A stretch of 64,000 nt of DNA from contig NZ_CP023018.1 of the NCBI RefSeq assembly GCF_022406875.1, positions 1,192,784-1,256,783 of the forward strand. The letters run 5' to 3'. Positions 43,950 to 54,134 of the stretch are shown here, in pieces. The position numbers and the translations under genes were made by a program. This stretch comes from Ectothiorhodosinus mongolicus (GTDB lineage Bacteria > Pseudomonadota > Gammaproteobacteria > Ectothiorhodospirales > Ectothiorhodospiraceae). Numbering within the stretch: position 1 is the first letter of the stretch; every line of letters starts with the position of its first letter. The notes under the pieces are model-generated. The model did no database searches. It was not told the origin of the DNA and saw only the letters and a program-made list of their open reading frames with translations.

Positions 43950-46900
43950 ATGGCTATGCGTGAAGCTCAAAAAACATCGCTGGAAGAGGCGCTTAGCCGA
44001 CGTATTCTGATTCTCGATGGCGCCATGGGAACGATGATTCAGTCCTATGGCCTCGTTGAGGAGGACTACCGCGGTGAGCGTTTTGCTGACTGGCCCTCCG
44101 ATCTTAAGGGCAACAATGATTTGCTGGTGCTGACCCAGCCACAGATTATTCGCGAAGTGCATGGCGCATATTTGGAAGCCGGCGCCGATATCATTGAAAC
44201 CAACACGTTCAATGCGACGCATATCGCCATGGCTGACTATGCCATGGAGGCCTTGGTGCCTGAATTGAATCGCGAAGCGGCGCGCCTTGCCAAAGAGGTA
44301 GCGGCTGAGTATTCGCTGAAAACACCAGATCGGCCGCGCTTTGTTGCCGGTGTCCTGGGGCCCACCAATCGCACGGCCAGCATCTCCCCAGACGTCAATG
44401 ACCCGGGAAAACGCAATGTCGATTTTGACACGCTGGTGACCGCTTATCGTGAAGCAACTGAAGCTTTGCTGGAAGGGGGGGCGGACCTTCTGATGATCGA
44501 GACCGTCTTCGATACTCTCAATGCCAAGGCCGCAGTCTTTGCACTAGAGACCCTCTTTGAAGAGTCAGGCTCGCGAGTGCCCGTGATGATCTCGGGCACC
44601 ATTACCGATGCCTCCGGACGTACGCTCACTGGCCAGACCACAGAGGCTTTTTGGAATAGCTTGCGGCATGCGCGGCCATTGGCCATCGGTCTAAATTGCG
44701 CCCTGGGTCCAAAAGAGCTGCGGCCTTATGTTGAGGAACTCTCACGTATGGCCGATACCTTTGTGTCGGCTCATCCGAATGCCGGCCTGCCCAACGCTTT
44801 TGGTGGATATGACGAGACGCCGGAACAAATGGCCCAAGAGATTGGCAGCTGGGCCAAAGATGGTTTTTTAAATATTGTCGGTGGTTGCTGCGGTACGACG
44901 CCAGAGCATATCCACGCTATTCGGGAAGCCGTTGAGGTGCATCCACCGCGATCTATGCCCAGTATTTCGCCTGCTTGTCGCTTATCGGGGCTTGAGCCTT
45001 TCAATATCGGCGCTGAAACCTTGTTTGTGAATGTTGGGGAACGCACCAATGTCACTGGGAGTGCCCGCTTTAAGCGCCTGATTAAAGACGGTGAGTACGA
45101 GACTGCCCTAGAAGTAGCCGCCGAGCAGGTACAAAACGGCGCGCAGATCATCGATGTGAATATGGATGAGGGCATGTTGGATGCTCTGGCAGCCATGCAA
45201 CGCTTTCTCAATCTAGCTCAGGCTGAACCCGATATCGCGCGTGTGCCTGTGATGATCGATTCCTCCAAATGGGAGGTGATCGAAGCGGGCCTGAAATGCA
45301 TACAGGGTAAAGGCGTGGTGAACTCCATTTCGCTCAAGGAAGGCGAAGAGAGTTTTGTGTATCAGGCCAAGCTATTGCGTCGCTATGGTGCCGCTGTGGT
45401 GGTTATGGCCTTTGATGAGCAGGGGCAGGCAGATACTCAGGAGCGCAAGTTAGAGATTTGTAGCCGGGCTTACCGCATCCTCACCGAGGACGTCGGCTTT
45501 CCCGCTGAGGACATTATTTTCGATCCCAATATCTTTGCTATCGCCACTGGTATTGAAGAACACAACAACTATGGCGTCGACTTCATCGAAGCAACTCGGG
45601 CAATTAAGCAGCAGCTGCCGCATGCCCTGATTTCCGGTGGAGTCTCCAACGTCTCTTTCTCATTTCGCGGCAATAATCCGGTACGCGAGGCCATTCACTC
45701 AGTATTCTTGTATCACGCCATTCGTGCCGGTATGGACATGGGCATTGTCAATGCCGGGCAATTGGTGGTCTATGACAATATCGATGAGGATTTGCGCGAG
45801 CGGGTCGAGGATGTCGTTCTCAATCGTCGAGATGATGCCACTGAGCGCTTATTAGATATCGCCGAGCGCTATCGGGGTCAGGAAGGCGAGGTGCGTAAGG
45901 AAGATTTAGCTTGGCGTGAGTTGCCCGTAGCCAAACGTCTAGAGCATGCCTTGGTCAAAGGCATTGATGCCTATGTCGTAGAAGACACCGAGGAAGCGCG
46001 CCTGAGCTTTGAGCGGCCAATTCAGGTGATTGAAGGTCCGCTGATGGACGGCATGAATTTTGTCGGCGACTTGTTTGGGGAGGGTAAGATGTTCCTGCCT
46101 CAGGTGGTGAAATCGGCGCGGGTGATGAAAAAAGCCGTGGCCCACCTGATTCCCTATATCGAAGCTGAAAAAACCGATGACAGTAAGAATAACGGCCGCA
46201 TCCTCATGGCGACGGTCAAAGGCGATGTGCATGACATCGGTAAAAACATCGTCGGTGTGGTTCTGCAATGCAATAACTTCGAGGTCATTGATTTGGGCGT
46301 GATGGTGCCCGCGCCAGTGATTTTAGAAAAGGCCAATGAGCATCAGGTGGATGTCATTGGCTTATCTGGCCTGATCACACCTTCGCTTGAAGAGATGGCG
46401 CATATGGCATCAGAAATGCAGCGCCTGGATATGAGCATTCCTTTGCTAATTGGCGGCGCCACCACCTCGCGCGCCCATACCGCGGTTAAAATCGCCCCAA
46501 ATTACAAAGGTCCAACCGTCTGGGTAAAAGACGCCTCACGCGCTGTGGGCGTGGCACAAAGTCTGGTGAGTCCCGAGTTGCGTGGGCCTTATGTGGAAAA
46601 AATACGCGCTGAATATGAGGATGTGCGAACCAACCATCATGCGCGGCAGAAAAAACAGGATTGGTTAAGCTTGGAAGACGCTCGAGCCAACGCTACGCCA
46701 GTGAATTGGCAGGAGTACCAACCACCCCGACCCGCAGTGTTAGATGCTCAAAAAGGCATGGATCTTGGCGGCCCGGCACCAAAAGTGCTCCGCCCCAATG
46801 GGTCAGACAGCGCGCTCTTGTGCTTTGATGATTATCCGTTGCAATTGCTGGTGGACTACATCGACTGGACTCCCTTTTTCCGAGCTTGGGATTTACATGG

Positions 46901-47717
46901 ATCATATCCTCGCATCTTGGATGATGAAATCGTCGGTGAGGAAGCACGCACCTTATTCGCTGAGGCTCAGCCCATGCTGCGCACCATCATTGCTGAGCGC
47001 TGGCTAACCGCCAAAGCGGTGCTTGGGTTTTTCCCGGCACGCTGCGTCGATCATGATGATATTCAGTTGTATCATGATGCCGCTGGCACAGAGCCTTTGA
47101 TGCGCTTGCATCATTTGCGTCAACAGGTGAGAAAGCCTCGTCAGGCACCCAATATGTGTTTAGCGGACTTCATTGCCCCGCTGGAACTCGGCCGCGAGGA
47201 CTATCTCGGCGGGTTTGCCGTTACAGCCGGTATTGGGCTGGATGAGCATGTGGCTCGCTTTGAAGCAGCCCATGACGATTACTCAGCCATCATGATAAAA
47301 GCGCTGGCAGATCGTCTGGCTGAGGCCTTCGCTGAGCACATGCACGAGCGGGTGCGTCGCGAATTCTGGGGTTATGCTGCCGATGAAACACTCAGTAATG
47401 AGGATCTCATTGATGAGCGCTACCTAGGTATTCGTCCGGCACCAGGCTATCCCGCCTGCCCCGAGCATACGGAAAAAGGATTGCTGTGGACTTTGATTGA
47501 CCCCGTGACGCACGCCGATATGACCCTGACGGATAGCTATGCAATGTCACCCGCATCATCAGTCTCTGGGTTTTATTTTTCCCACCCGGAGTCACGCTAC
47601 TTCGGCGTGGGCAAAATAAATCGCGACCAGGTCGAGCAGTATGCGCGCCGCAAGGACATGCCCTTGGAACAGGCCGAGCGTTGGCTCGCTCCCAATTTGG
47701 GGTACGACCCCGATTAG
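43950..47717 (+). CDS. metH: MetH, cobalamin-dependent methionine synthase
   Basis: 1255 residues from the ATG at 43950; GTG at 43938 and ATG at 43956 are alternatives. Domains in order: homocysteine-binding (to ~330, with [10 protein letters not shown] and [12 protein letters not shown] zinc ligands), methyl-folate-binding (~355-630, with [14 protein letters not shown]), the B12 cap and B12-binding domain (~660-890, with [15 protein letters not shown], whose His is the lower ligand) and the SAM activation domain (~910-1255, [15 protein letters not shown]). All four modules are complete. It makes methionine using cobalamin. No cobalamin riboswitch was recognised upstream. Confidence 0.97.
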   Translation: MAMREAQKTSLEEALSRRILILDGAMGTMIQSYGLVEEDYRGERFADWPSDLKGNNDLLVLTQPQIIREVHGAYLEAGADIIETNTFNATHIAMADYAMEALVPELNREAARLAKEVAAEYSLKTPDRPRFVAGVLGPTNRTASISPDVNDPGKRNVDFDTLVTAYREATEALLEGGADLLMIETVFDTLNAKAAVFALETLFEESGSRVPVMISGTITDASGRTLTGQTTEAFWNSLRHARPLAIGLNCALGPKELRPYVEELSRMADTFVSAHPNAGLPNAFGGYDETPEQMAQEIGSWAKDGFLNIVGGCCGTTPEHIHAIREAVEVHPPRSMPSISPACRLSGLEPFNIGAETLFVNVGERTNVTGSARFKRLIKDGEYETALEVAAEQVQNGAQIIDVNMDEGMLDALAAMQRFLNLAQAEPDIARVPVMIDSSKWEVIEAGLKCIQGKGVVNSISLKEGEESFVYQAKLLRRYGAAVVVMAFDEQGQADTQERKLEICSRAYRILTEDVGFPAEDIIFDPNIFAIATGIEEHNNYGVDFIEATRAIKQQLPHALISGGVSNVSFSFRGNNPVREAIHSVFLYHAIRAGMDMGIVNAGQLVVYDNIDEDLRERVEDVVLNRRDDATERLLDIAERYRGQEGEVRKEDLAWRELPVAKRLEHALVKGIDAYVVEDTEEARLSFERPIQVIEGPLMDGMNFVGDLFGEGKMFLPQVVKSARVMKKAVAHLIPYIEAEKTDDSKNNGRILMATVKGDVHDIGKNIVGVVLQCNNFEVIDLGVMVPAPVILEKANEHQVDVIGLSGLITPSLEEMAHMASEMQRLDMSIPLLIGGATTSRAHTAVKIAPNYKGPTVWVKDASRAVGVAQSLVSPELRGPYVEKIRAEYEDVRTNHHARQKKQDWLSLEDARANATPVNWQEYQPPRPAVLDAQKGMDLGGPAPKVLRPNGSDSALLCFDDYPLQLLVDYIDWTPFFRAWDLHGSYPRILDDEIVGEEARTLFAEAQPMLRTIIAERWLTAKAVLGFFPARCVDHDDIQLYHDAAGTEPLMRLHHLRQQVRKPRQAPNMCLADFIAPLELGREDYLGGFAVTAGIGLDEHVARFEAAHDDYSAIMIKALADRLAEAFAEHMHERVRREFWGYAADETLSNEDLIDERYLGIRPAPGYPACPEHTEKGLLWTLIDPVTHADMTLTDSYAMSPASSVSGFYFSHPESRYFGVGKINRDQVEQYARRKDMPLEQAERWLAPNLGYDPD

Positions 47718-47728
47718 GATGTATGGGT

Positions 47729-49270
47729 ATGACTGACTCCGCAGAGATATCTGAAGATGTGCATCATCTGGTCCTGCGCAATCTGCGCTTGGATGACTAC
47801 GAGCACATTCATCGGATTACCCGCCGGGTTTATCAAGATGTTGATGGGCCCTGGAGCCGCGAACAGTACAAGGCTCAGCTCAAGCGCTTCCCTGAGGGGC
47901 AGATTTGTATTGAGGACAATGGCCGGGTAGTGGCTGCCGCCATGAGTTTAATCGTCGATTATCGGCGTTGGGGCGATCGCCATAAGTACTGGGATATCAC
48001 TGGCAAGGGTTTTTTTACCACCCATGATGCCAAGGGCGACACGCTGTATGGCGCTGATATTTTTGTCGATCCGGACTATCGAGGTCTACGCCTGGGTCGG
48101 CGTCTATATGATGCCCGCAAAGCTTTGTGTGAGAACCTAAACCTGCGCGCCATCGTCGTCGGTGGGCGTATCCCCGGTTACCACGAATATCAAGATGAGC
48201 TAACCCCGCGCCAATACGTCGAACAGGTCCAGTTGCACGAATTAAACGATACGGTGCTGACTTTTCAGTTGGCCAATGGGTTTCATGTTAGGCGAATTTT
48301 GCGCAACTACTTGCCGGGAGATGAGGCTTCTTCCGAGTATGCCGTGTTGCTGGAGTGGATCAACATCAACTATGAGGAGGAGGAAGAAAACCTCATTGAT
48401 GCTGCCAAAACCGTCGTGCGCGTTGGCGCTGTGCAATGGCAAATGCGGCCCATGGCATCGGTCGATGATTTGCTACAGCAGGTGGAATACTTTGTTGATG
48501 CTGTCTCAGGCTATCAGTCGGATGTCATCTTATTTCCAGAGTTTTTCAACGGACCCCTCATGGGTCAGTTCAATCAAGATAATCCAGCCGAGGCTGTGCG
48601 CCATATGGCGGAATTCACCGAGCCTTTGCGCGCAGAAATGCAGCGCTTAGCGCTGGCCTATAACATCAATATCATCGCCGGCAGCATGCCCGAATATGAG
48701 GACGGGGTGCTGCGTAATGTGTCTTACCTATGCCGTCGCGATGGAAGCTGGGAACGCCAGTACAAGTTGCATATCACGCCAGATGAAAGCGCTTATTGGG
48801 GCCTTCAAGGCGGCAATGAGTTGCGTGTTTTTGATACCGACTTTGGCAAGGTCGGTATCTTGATTTGTTATGACGTCGAGTTTCCTGAATTACCTCGCAT
48901 CCTGGCTGATCAGGGACTGCAAATACTCTTTGTGCCGTTTTGGACTGATACCAAAAACGCTTACCTACGGGTGCGGCGTTGTGCGCAGGCTAGGGCCATC
49001 GAAAACGAGTGTTATGTAGTCATCTCGGGCAGCGTGGGGAACTTGCCGCGCATCGAAAACATGGATATGCAATATTCTCAAGCGGCGGTATTCACCCCCT
49101 CAGACTTTGCCTTTCCTCATGATGCTGTGGCTGCCGAAGCCACGCCCAATACCGAGATGACCCTGATTTGTGACCTGGATTTGGAGAATCTCAAGAAGCT
49201 GCGCCGCCAGGGTAGCGTGCGCAACCTACGTGATCGCCGACTCGATCTTTATTCGGTGAAGTGGAAATAA
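47729..49270 (+). CDS. GNAT acetyltransferase-nitrilase fusion protein
   Basis: 513 residues from the ATG at 47729, preferred since AGGA sits 9 bases before it; an ATG six bases earlier is possible. Residues ~10-200 are a GNAT domain (GLRLGRRLYDAR is the acetyl-CoA loop). From about 225 a carbon-nitrogen hydrolase begins: catalytic Glu in ILFPEFFNG, Lys in WERQYKLHITP, and Cys in GILICYDVEFPE. An acidic linker (NYEEEEEN) joins them. The fusion family is known, but its substrate is not. It starts 12 bases after metH and is probably co-transcribed. Confidence 0.88.
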   Translation: MTDSAEISEDVHHLVLRNLRLDDYEHIHRITRRVYQDVDGPWSREQYKAQLKRFPEGQICIEDNGRVVAAAMSLIVDYRRWGDRHKYWDITGKGFFTTHDAKGDTLYGADIFVDPDYRGLRLGRRLYDARKALCENLNLRAIVVGGRIPGYHEYQDELTPRQYVEQVQLHELNDTVLTFQLANGFHVRRILRNYLPGDEASSEYAVLLEWININYEEEEENLIDAAKTVVRVGAVQWQMRPMASVDDLLQQVEYFVDAVSGYQSDVILFPEFFNGPLMGQFNQDNPAEAVRHMAEFTEPLRAEMQRLALAYNINIIAGSMPEYEDGVLRNVSYLCRRDGSWERQYKLHITPDESAYWGLQGGNELRVFDTDFGKVGILICYDVEFPELPRILADQGLQILFVPFWTDTKNAYLRVRRCAQARAIENECYVVISGSVGNLPRIENMDMQYSQAAVFTPSDFAFPHDAVAAEATPNTEMTLICDLDLENLKKLRRQGSVRNLRDRRLDLYSVKWK

Positions 49271-49284
49271 ACAGAAGCCTTGGC

Positions 49285-49980
49285 CTACCAAGGAATGTCT
49301 GCGCCGTTAATATCGATGAAGCGGCCGCTGTCTGACAGCTTGAAATCATCCATCAGGCGGCGCATGGCCATGACGCTCTCGGTCACCGTCATTTCGGCTC
49401 CCGGGCCGCCCATGTCGGTTAGTACCCACCCCGGATGCATGGCCACCACAATAATTCCTTGTTGCAGTAAGTCATGTGCGGCGCTCACAACCACCGCGTT
49501 TAGCGCGGCTTTGCTGGAGCGATAGATATAAACGCCACCCGAACTGTTGTCTGTCATGCTGCCCATCTTGCTAGAGAGGTTGACCATCAGCTTGCCCGAG
49601 CCGGCAGCCACGTTACTGGCAAATATCTCCATCATTTGTAAGGGGCCAATGCAATTGGTTCTTAAGGTGTTCATCCAAGCTTCCGGGTCGGTTTGTCCGA
49701 AAGGCTTGGTGGGTCCGTAGGAGCCGGCATTATTGATCAGGATGTCCAAAGGTAAGTCGCCGATACTTTCTTTTAATGCGGCGATGCTCACAGAGGAGGT
49801 GATGTCCAAGGGATACACTGTGATCCGCTCTGGATGCCAGGAGGCTAGCTGTTGCAAGTCTCGTGCCTCATCGGGTGCACGACAAGTGGCCAAAACTTGG
49901 CTGTCTGTATCAGCAAATTGGCGCACCATTTCCAAACCAATGCCGCGGTTGGCGCCCGTGATGAGAATGGTTTGGGTCAT
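49285..49980 (-). CDS. Short-chain dehydrogenase/reductase
   Basis: 231 residues from the ATG at 49980 (MTQTILITGANRGIGLEM); the frame opens 258 bases before, into the slp gene, and is not real there. Rossmann TGANRGIG near residue 8, NNAGSYG near 83, catalytic Ser in VNLSSKMG and Tyr-Lys in YIYRSSKAAL are all present, so it is a full classical SDR using NAD(P)H. It resembles the C-factor/sniffer-like subgroup. Substrate unknown. Confidence 0.87.
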   Translation of the reverse strand: MTQTILITGANRGIGLEMVRQFADTDSQVLATCRAPDEARDLQQLASWHPERITVYPLDITSSVSIAALKESIGDLPLDILINNAGSYGPTKPFGQTDPEAWMNTLRTNCIGPLQMMEIFASNVAAGSGKLMVNLSSKMGSMTDNSSGGVYIYRSSKAALNAVVVSAAHDLLQQGIIVVAMHPGWVLTDMGGPGAEMTVTESVMAMRRLMDDFKLSDSGRFIDINGADIPW

Positions 49981-50095
49981 GCTGTCATACTCCGAAAAAA
50001 GGGTTTGGTTGAAATGATGAAGATTGCGCCGCCGACCTGCAAGGAATTTGCTGGCCGGTTTATGGTCTACGAATACAGAGGAGCCTTGTGGTGGG

Positions 50096-50647
50096 ATGAA
50101 TATGAGACCGATCGCGATAGGCATTGCGCTGTTGGCATTGATCAGTGTTCTGGCAGGCTGTGCGAGTACCACGCCAGAAAAAGTGCGCCAGGCTCCTGAG
50201 CCCGATCTGAGCTTGGAGGAGGTGCGCGCTGACGGCAAGCGTTTTCAGGGCGAGGCTGTCCGTTGGGGCGGTATTATTGTTAAAACCGAAAATCTAAGCG
50301 ACGCCACGCGTGTCGAACTGGTTTATCGGCCACTCACAAGAGGTGGGCGCCCCTTGGAGACCGATCGCAGTTCCGGACGCTTTGTTGCACTGGTCCCGGC
50401 TTTTCTGGATCCGGTTGTCTATGCGGCTGGGCGCGAGCTGACCGTTCATGGAAAGATCCAAGATATTCAAGCGGGCCAAATCGGAAAGATGGCCTATGAC
50501 TTCGCTGTGGTGGCGGCCGATACCGTCTATCTCTGGCCTGAGCCTGTGCCATTGAGGCATGAGCCTTGGCCTTATTTCCCAGGATACTATGGTCCGTTTT
50601 ATGATCCTTGGTATCGTTTTCATCCGCGTCCCTGGCCCTATTACTGA
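50096..50647 (+). CDS. Slp family outer-membrane lipoprotein (first copy)
   Basis: 183 residues from the ATG at 50096 (an ATG two codons later is also possible). A lipobox LAGCAS ends the signal peptide, so Cys-24 would be lipidated. The Slp domain has RFQGEAVRWGGIIVKTENL, VELVYRPLTRGGRP and GRFVALVPAFLDPVVYAAGRELTVHGKI. The last 30 residues are rich in Pro, Tyr and Trp. E. coli Slp is a starvation-inducible outer-membrane lipoprotein. It is divergent from the SDR gene and overlaps the second slp copy (TGATG). Confidence 0.88.
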   Translation: MNMRPIAIGIALLALISVLAGCASTTPEKVRQAPEPDLSLEEVRADGKRFQGEAVRWGGIIVKTENLSDATRVELVYRPLTRGGRPLETDRSSGRFVALVPAFLDPVVYAAGRELTVHGKIQDIQAGQIGKMAYDFAVVAADTVYLWPEPVPLRHEPWPYFPGYYGPFYDPWYRFHPRPWPYY

Positions 50648-51150
50648 TGTCCCGTCTATTACTCCTCATGCTGGTTTTGTTGCTAACGCTCCTCTTAACT
50701 GCCTGCGCCAGTGGTCCAAGATTCGAGGGCGCTTCTATGGATTCTGAGGTCACGCCCGCCATGGTAGCCAGTGACTCGGACCCATGGATCTCATCGCAAG
50801 TCATTTGGGCGGGGGTTATTATCAGCATTGAGAATTTGAGTGAGTACACCGAGCTCGAAGTGCTGTCTTATCCGTTACGCCAGAATCAGCGGCCGGATTT
50901 ACGAAAAGCAGCCCAAGGGCGGTTTATTGTTCGGGTTCCGGGTTATCTGGAGAGTGCTGATTACGCCCCCGGGCGTGAGGTCACGGTGCTTGGAGAGCTC
51001 ATTGAGTTGTTGCCGGGGCGCGTGGGTCAGGCTTCTTATCAGTTTCCCGTCGTGTCTACCCAAGCTCCATACCTATGGCCAGTGGAAGCACAGATGCCAG
51101 CCAGTCGACCGCGCATCAGTATCGGTGTAGGTGTTATTTTTCGTAACTAA
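50647..51150 (+). CDS. Slp family outer-membrane lipoprotein (second copy)
   Basis: 167 residues from the ATG at 50647, which overlaps the stop of the first copy. A very Leu-rich signal peptide leads to the lipobox LLTACAS. The body repeats the first copy's plan: SQVIWAGVIISIENL, EVLSYPLRQNQRP, GRFIVRVPGYLESADYAPGREVTVLGEL, ending in a beta strand, RISIGVGVIF. It lacks the aromatic tail. The pair arose by duplication and then diverged strongly. It abuts the convergent traB-like gene with no gap. Confidence 0.87.
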   Translation: MSRLLLLMLVLLLTLLLTACASGPRFEGASMDSEVTPAMVASDSDPWISSQVIWAGVIISIENLSEYTELEVLSYPLRQNQRPDLRKAAQGRFIVRVPGYLESADYAPGREVTVLGELIELLPGRVGQASYQFPVVSTQAPYLWPVEAQMPASRPRISIGVGVIFRN

Positions 51151-52365
51151 TCAGCTGCCCAATAGACGTTCCGCGATACGAAATCCAGCGGCATAAGTGC
51201 CGATGGCTGATCCTAGCGTCGTCAGAATAAAAACCAGTAGCACTCGGGAGATGCGGTTCTTCCACCAACCGCCCAAATGCGCAGTGTCATGCCGCAGTGT
51301 CGAGAAATCGCCGACAGTAGGCTTGCGCAGCCATGCTTCAGCGCCGGCCGCCACAAACCCCACTCCAATAGTGGGGTTTAGCGAGGTGAGCGGCGCGGCT
51401 AAGGCAGCGATGACCACGGTCAGTGGGTGTGCTGCCGCAATAATAGCGCCAAGTCCCGCCAAACTCCCGTTAATCAACACCCAGTCAGCCACCAATTGCC
51501 AGCCAAGGTCCGGATTGCGTGAAAAGCCGATAGCAAAACCCGTGAGAATCAGCGCCACAATCACCCAAGGGATGAATTTGAGCCAGCGTGTGGGTGGGGG
51601 TAGTTGATCCAGACGTTCGAGAGTCTGAGCCGGTGGTTCAGCGGACTCAGCAGTGAGTGTGTCACGCAAACCGGCCAAATGCCCGGCCCCGACAACAGCC
51701 AGAATATGCTGATAATCGTTATTTGTGGCTTCCTGACGCAGACGCGCCGCCATATAGGCGTCTCGTTCATTGATTAAGGGCTCATACAAAGAGCCAGATT
51801 CCGCGGCAAACTCATTAAAGCTGGATTCCAGTATGTCTCCTGATTTGAGCCGCTCGATTTCCTCTTCGCTGATTTTCTCGCGGGAGACAACGCTCGCCAA
51901 TAATCCCCCAAATAAGCCCATGCGCTGCCACCAAGGGACATTGCGATAACAGCGTTTTAGGGTGACCCCAACCTCGCGATCAATCAGTAAGACCGGTAGG
52001 TGCGCCGCTTGCGCTTGATTGATCGCCGCGCGCATTTCCGCACCGGGTTCGATGCCGAATTGTTCGGCCAGTCGTTGCTGATAGGCACCCAGCGCGAGGC
52101 TGGCGGCAACCATGGGAGCCATGCCTTGACGCAATACCGCAAACAGATTCATGCGTGACAAAGCATCGGGATCAACAATGGCCTGATGTCGACTGGGACA
52201 CAATTCCACGGCTACGGCATCAAACTCGCCGCTGGCCAGCAGATCATGCACCACTTGAGCGGACACCCGTGATACATGAGCGGTTCCCAAGAGGGTGATT
52301 TTGGTGCCGTTGAGGCTAACTTCAAAACGCGGCTCGTCCGCGCCCGTTGTGGAAGGCAGTGTCAT
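51151..52365 (-). CDS. TraB/PrgY family membrane protein
   Basis: 404 residues. The N-terminal TraB domain has ITLLGTAHVSRVSAQVV (GTAHVS motif), FDAVAVELCPSRHQAI, and VVGAGHLAGL with the conserved GxxH, resembling haem-binding/peptidase-like Tiki folds. The C-terminal 150 residues have four or five hydrophobic helices (IPWVIVALILTGFAIG and others). Plasmid TraB/PrgY blocks pheromone; the chromosomal homologues have no settled role. It may be a membrane-bound metalloprotease-like enzyme. Confidence 0.86.
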   Translation of the reverse strand: MTLPSTTGADEPRFEVSLNGTKITLLGTAHVSRVSAQVVHDLLASGEFDAVAVELCPSRHQAIVDPDALSRMNLFAVLRQGMAPMVAASLALGAYQQRLAEQFGIEPGAEMRAAINQAQAAHLPVLLIDREVGVTLKRCYRNVPWWQRMGLFGGLLASVVSREKISEEEIERLKSGDILESSFNEFAAESGSLYEPLINERDAYMAARLRQEATNNDYQHILAVVGAGHLAGLRDTLTAESAEPPAQTLERLDQLPPPTRWLKFIPWVIVALILTGFAIGFSRNPDLGWQLVADWVLINGSLAGLGAIIAAAHPLTVVIAALAAPLTSLNPTIGVGFVAAGAEAWLRKPTVGDFSTLRHDTAHLGGWWKNRISRVLLVFILTTLGSAIGTYAAGFRIAERLLGS

Positions 52366-52473
52366 CGCGTGGTCCGACGATCCTTTTAAAGTCTATTAGC
52401 AACAGATGAAAGCGCCCATTATGAGCATGCAGCGCCGTACTGTCATGATGTCATTTTCCTATCTAGGGGCTGC

Positions 52474-54102
52474 ATGAAGTATTCTTGTCAGTCCGCGTTA
52501 AAGTATTCAGTCAAGGAACCCCCGCTCTTGTATTCCCTTTTTCAACAGCGTTTGCAGGCCATCATCGATGCCAATCGCCAACACAGTCTGAGTGACCGAC
52601 GCGTTGGCTTAGAGAAGGAAGCGCTGCGCGTTAATGCTGAGGGGATGATTGCCAAAACGCCGCATCCTGCAGCTTTGGGCTCAGCATTAACCCACCCAAA
52701 CATCACTACGGACTACTCAGAGGCGCTATTGGAATTCATAACGCCGCCCTGTGATGGGATTTCTGAGGCAATGGAGTTTTTGGAGGATTTGCACAGCTTC
52801 ACCTATCAGCGCCTAGATGAAGAGATTTTGTGGGCAGCCAGCATGCCGTGTGTGCTGGAGGGCGAGCAGGGCATCCCGATAGCTCATTATGGCTCCTCTA
52901 ACTTGGGGCGAATGAAAACCGTCTATCGACGTGGCTTGGGGCATCGTTATGGACGCATCATGCAAGTAATTTCGGGTTGCCACTTCAATTTCTCCATGGG
53001 TGAGAGCTTCTGGACTTCCTGGCAGGAGTTATTTGCTCCGGGGCAGTCCCTGCGTCAGTGCCGCGATGAAGCCTATTTCGGCATGATTCGAAATTTGCAG
53101 CGACTGGGTTGGTTGGTGCCTTACTTATTTGGCGCATCGCCAGCAGTATGCCGCACTTTTCTTGGCGGCAAGCCCACTACATTGGCAGAGTTTGATGAAG
53201 GGACATACTACGAGCCTTACGCCACCAGCTTGCGTATGGGTGATATCGGTTACCAGAATCGTAAGGAAGAGGAAACCGGTATCAAAGCCAATTACGACGG
53301 TTTAGACAGCTATGTAAAAAGCCTCGAGTGGGCCATTAATACCCCCTCTAGTCAGTATGAAAAAATCGGGGTTTTGGTCGAGGGTGACTATCGGCAGTTA
53401 AATGCCAATGTTCTGCAAATCGAAAATGAATACTACAGCACCGTGCGCCCCAAACCTTTAACTCAGGGTGTTGAGAAACCCACTCTGGCCTTAAAGCGTG
53501 GCGGCGTGGCTTATGTGGAACTGCGTTCCTTGGATGTGAATCCGTTTGAGCCAACGGGTTTGGACCGGTCACAACTCCATTTTCTGGAGCTGCTGATGAT
53601 TTTTGCCTTGCTATGCGACAGTCCACGCATCGACGAATTAGAGCGCTTGGCCATCGATCATAACCAAAGTGCCACAGCCCACAGGGGTCGTGATCCAAAG
53701 CTTGCGCTGCTGCGCAAAGGTGAACAAATTGGTTTGCGCGAGTGGGCCGCTGAGCTATTGCAGGCGATGGGCCCCTTGGCCGCAGCGCTGGATGTATCAC
53801 TGCCAACATCGACTTATTCCATGGCTTTGCAGGCGCAACAGTACAAGCTAGCTGATGCCTCGTTGACGCCTTCGGCGCGCATGTTGGGTGAAATGGCCGA
53901 TCAAGAGGAGGGCTTTCATCGCTTCGCTAAGCGCATTTCCTTGGAACATGCCGATTGGTTCGAACAGCGGCATTTAAGCCGTGAGCGTGAAGTTGAACTT
54001 GAGGCGCTGGCCACAGACTCACTGCTTAAGCAGGCTCAGATTGAAGCCAGTGATAAAGAAGATTTCGCTGCCTTTCTTCGGCATTACGCTGAACAGCGTT
54101 GA
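52474..54102 (+). CDS. gshA: GshA, glutamate-cysteine ligase (type 1)
   Basis: 542 residues; a little longer than E. coli (518) owing to the first ~20. RRVGLEKEALRVN, TTDYSEALLEFITPP and GCHFNFSMGESFW are hallmark blocks binding ATP, Mg and glutamate, and YVELRSLDVNPFEPTG follows. It makes gamma-glutamylcysteine, the first step of glutathione. AGGGG lies before the ATG. A glutathione-using enzyme (YqjG-like) follows 32 bases on, in the same direction. Confidence 0.95.
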   Translation: MKYSCQSALKYSVKEPPLLYSLFQQRLQAIIDANRQHSLSDRRVGLEKEALRVNAEGMIAKTPHPAALGSALTHPNITTDYSEALLEFITPPCDGISEAMEFLEDLHSFTYQRLDEEILWAASMPCVLEGEQGIPIAHYGSSNLGRMKTVYRRGLGHRYGRIMQVISGCHFNFSMGESFWTSWQELFAPGQSLRQCRDEAYFGMIRNLQRLGWLVPYLFGASPAVCRTFLGGKPTTLAEFDEGTYYEPYATSLRMGDIGYQNRKEEETGIKANYDGLDSYVKSLEWAINTPSSQYEKIGVLVEGDYRQLNANVLQIENEYYSTVRPKPLTQGVEKPTLALKRGGVAYVELRSLDVNPFEPTGLDRSQLHFLELLMIFALLCDSPRIDELERLAIDHNQSATAHRGRDPKLALLRKGEQIGLREWAAELLQAMGPLAAALDVSLPTSTYSMALQAQQYKLADASLTPSARMLGEMADQEEGFHRFAKRISLEHADWFEQRHLSREREVELEALATDSLLKQAQIEASDKEDFAAFLRHYAEQR

Positions 54103-54134
54103 GACGCGTATTTGGGATGGAGTAAGAGATTGTC

